NCBI RefSeq assembly: GCF_018968705.1
Contig: NZ_CP076668.1
Location: 4,971,001-5,035,000 of the forward strand
DNA: 64,000 nucleotides
Direction: 5' to 3'
Source: Pseudomonas lijiangensis
Lineage (GTDB): Bacteria > Pseudomonadota > Gammaproteobacteria > Pseudomonadales > Pseudomonadaceae
Below are positions 62,659 through 64,000 of this stretch, piece by piece. Each line of letters begins with the position of its first letter. The first letter of the stretch is position 1. The position numbers and the translations under genes are program-made. Under the pieces are notes generated by a model. The model searched no databases. It was not told the origin of the DNA and was given only the letters and a program-made list of their open reading frames with translations.

Positions 62659-63630
62659 ATGCCTGTAGCTGTCGGCGTCGATTGCGCTAAGAAAACCTTT
62701 GATATCGCTCTGCTCCAGGGCAACCAAAAATTTCGTACCAAAGCCAAGCTGGCCAATACGGAGGCTGGTTTCAATCAGTTCGAGCAGTGGCTGGAAACGC
62801 ATGCAGAGAAAGCCTGCTGGGTCGTCATGGAAGCAACGGGCATCTACTACGAAGCCTTGGCTGAATTTCTCTACGCCAGAGGATTCAAGGTCGCAGTGCT
62901 CAATCCAGCCATCATTCATGCCTATGGCAAAGAGGATCTGCGGCGAGTCAAGACGGACAAGGCAGACGCCAAGCTCATTGCCCGGTACGGTTCTGAGCGA
63001 ACTCACAAACTGCGAGAGTGGACACCGGAACCTCCGTCACAGCGGCGTTTACGGGCGCTGGTACGCCGACTGGAGGACTTGCAGGAAATGCGGCAGATGG
63101 AAGCCAATCGCCTGGAAGTTTGCGACGTCAGCGTTCAGCACTCCATACGGTCGCTCATCGACTCCCTTGACGAGCAGATCGAACACACCAGAAAAAAGAT
63201 TCGTCAGCACATTGATGACGATCCCGATCTGCGCGGCAAGCGTGATTTGATCGTATCAATCGACGGTCTGGGTGACACAAGTGCGGCCTCTCTGCTGGCA
63301 GAGCTTGGGGATCCACTTAAGTACAAAGGGGCTCGTGCCATTGTGGCATTTGCCGGCCTTAACCCGGTACCTGACCAATCAGGTGAATACACAGGGCCGA
63401 CGCCCATCTCCAAAACCGGGTCCGCCAGACTGCGTAAAAGCCTGTATATGCCCGGCATTGTGGCCTCCCGCCATAACGCCGTGATTAAGGCTCAAAGCGA
63501 TAGGCTCAAGGCGCGAGGCAAAGCGCCCCAACAGATCATCTGCGCAGCCATGCGTAAGCTCTTGCACCTGGTGTATGGCGTGATCAAGTCAGGCAAGCCA
63601 TACGATCCTAAATATGCGATGGCTGTGTAA
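62659..63630 (+). mobile_element. IS110-family transposase
   Basis: The 323-residue transposase has the N-terminal RuvC-like DEDD set D8, E58, D100 and D103 (VGVDCAKKTFD, VVMEATG, KTDKADAK) and a C-terminal Transposase_20 domain with the conserved serine in DQSGEYTGPTPIS. The ATG at 62659 has GGAG 6 nt upstream; an in-frame ATG at 62620 is less likely. It appears intact. The long 5' non-coding part suggests the IS110 rather than IS1111 subgroup, and a REP lies at its left side, a known target of Pseudomonas IS110 relatives. Confidence 0.92.
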
Positions 63631-63756
63631 AAGACGCCCCTTACATCCGGTATTGCAAGGGGCTGATCAAGACGGTATCTACACCTGTTTGCTGCGCGAC
63701 AGCGCGGCGCCAAGGCGGCGGGTGATCTCCCACAAAGTGATCTATGACCTTCTCCG
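63631..63756. other. Right flank of the IS110 element
   Basis: This spacer lies between the transposase stop and the rluE stop. GGTATTGCAAGG at 63649-63660 resembles GAATTGCAAGG at 62600-62610 in the left flank. No terminal repeat or gene can be fixed. Confidence 0.4.
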
Positions 63757-64000
63757 TCAGGGCTTTATTTCCCGATACTGCCCCTGATCCAGCCCCTCCA
63801 GGGTCCAGTCGCCAATCCTGACGCGCACCAGCCGCAGGGTTGGTAAACCCACCGCAGCAGTCATGCGGCGTACCTGACGGTTACGACCTTCCTTGATGAT
63901 CAGCTCCAGCCAACTGGTCGGCACGCTCTTGCGAAAGCGCACCGGCGGGTTGCGTGGCCAGAGTTGCGGTTCGTCCAGTTGACGCGCCTCGGCGGGTAAG
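63757..64000 (-). CDS. rluE: 23S rRNA pseudouridine synthase RluE, 5' part outside window
   Basis: Eighty visible codons run from the right edge of the window to the stop. They contain [20 protein letters not shown], then [20 protein letters not shown] and [16 protein letters not shown]. This is the C-terminal part of the RsuA/RluB/RluE family and matches the RluE pattern best; RluE modifies U2457 of 23S rRNA. The catalytic Asp lies outside the window, and the real start is upstream. Confidence 0.88.
   Translation of the reverse strand, partial: LPAEARQLDEPQLWPRNPPVRFRKSVPTSWLELIIKEGRNRQVRRMTAAVGLPTLRLVRVRIGDWTLEGLDQGQYREIKP

Overview
The window is chromosomal DNA of a fluorescent Pseudomonas, most likely from the P. 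syringae complex. Three things point there: the gene order morA-glyA-(cobW-type GTPase)-ybdD-cstA-mapZ-radA-mscL-fpr, which matches the Pseudomonas core; a cyanide-insensitive bd oxidase operon with an ANR-like box; and many Pseudomonas REP/BIME palindromes between genes. Most genes have the high GC and codon use of that genus. The stretch from about 48.4 to 55.9 kb is clearly more AT-rich and looks imported. No tRNA, rRNA, CRISPR array or prophage was seen.

Layout. 1-3.56 kb: C-terminal part of the c-di-GMP enzyme MorA, then glyA and its terminator. 3.58-6.57 kb: a small islet (NmrA-type reductase, quinone-oxidoreductase-like enzyme, divergent LysR regulator) bracketed by a degenerate direct repeat of the glyA 3' end. 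6.6-17.1 kb: an MFS exporter and the conserved block of GTPase, YbdD, CstA, MapZ, RadA, MscL, Fpr, a LuxR-type mini-regulator and RlmG. 17.1-20.0 kb: cioAB plus a 55-residue DUF2474 protein. 20.2-29.3 kb: purine permease, trmA, an MFS exporter, YpfJ-type peptidase, secreted hydrolase, HAD phosphatase, tesB, acetyltransferase and a histone-deacetylase-like enzyme. 29.3-36.9 kb: a ParDE-like toxin-antitoxin pair, a flavoprotein whose tail is REP sequence, rhlE, exonuclease, NYN protein, DUF2076, YciC-like and EEP proteins.

36.9-43.7 kb holds the most interesting locus. A tightly packed five-gene minus-strand operon encodes a BacA-like prephenate decarboxylase homologue, a DUF6421-type protein of unknown function, an EamA exporter, an ATP-grasp amino-acid ligase and a branched-chain-type aminotransferase. 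Next to it lie a zinc alcohol dehydrogenase and a divergent Lrp-type regulator. Together these look like a compact pathway that makes and exports a dipeptide or modified amino acid, with logic like bacilysin but with different genes.

43.8-55.9 kb looks like an island. At one edge is a 19-codon copy of the hrpB 3' end; the intact hrpB lies at the other edge. In between are a RidA remnant, a lipoprotein, a metallophosphatase, an aldo/keto reductase with a divergent TetR, a broken IS5 transposase, two candidate immunity genes, and a duplicated Sec-exported Rhs toxin locus that is split into two ORFs per copy; one copy has lost its toxin half. 55.9-64 kb returns to core genes (hrpB, lipoprotein, fieF-type efflux pump, Gln-rich DUF6515 protein, Lrp regulator, DUF2788), followed by an IS110-family element with a hairpin-rich leader and the end of rluE.
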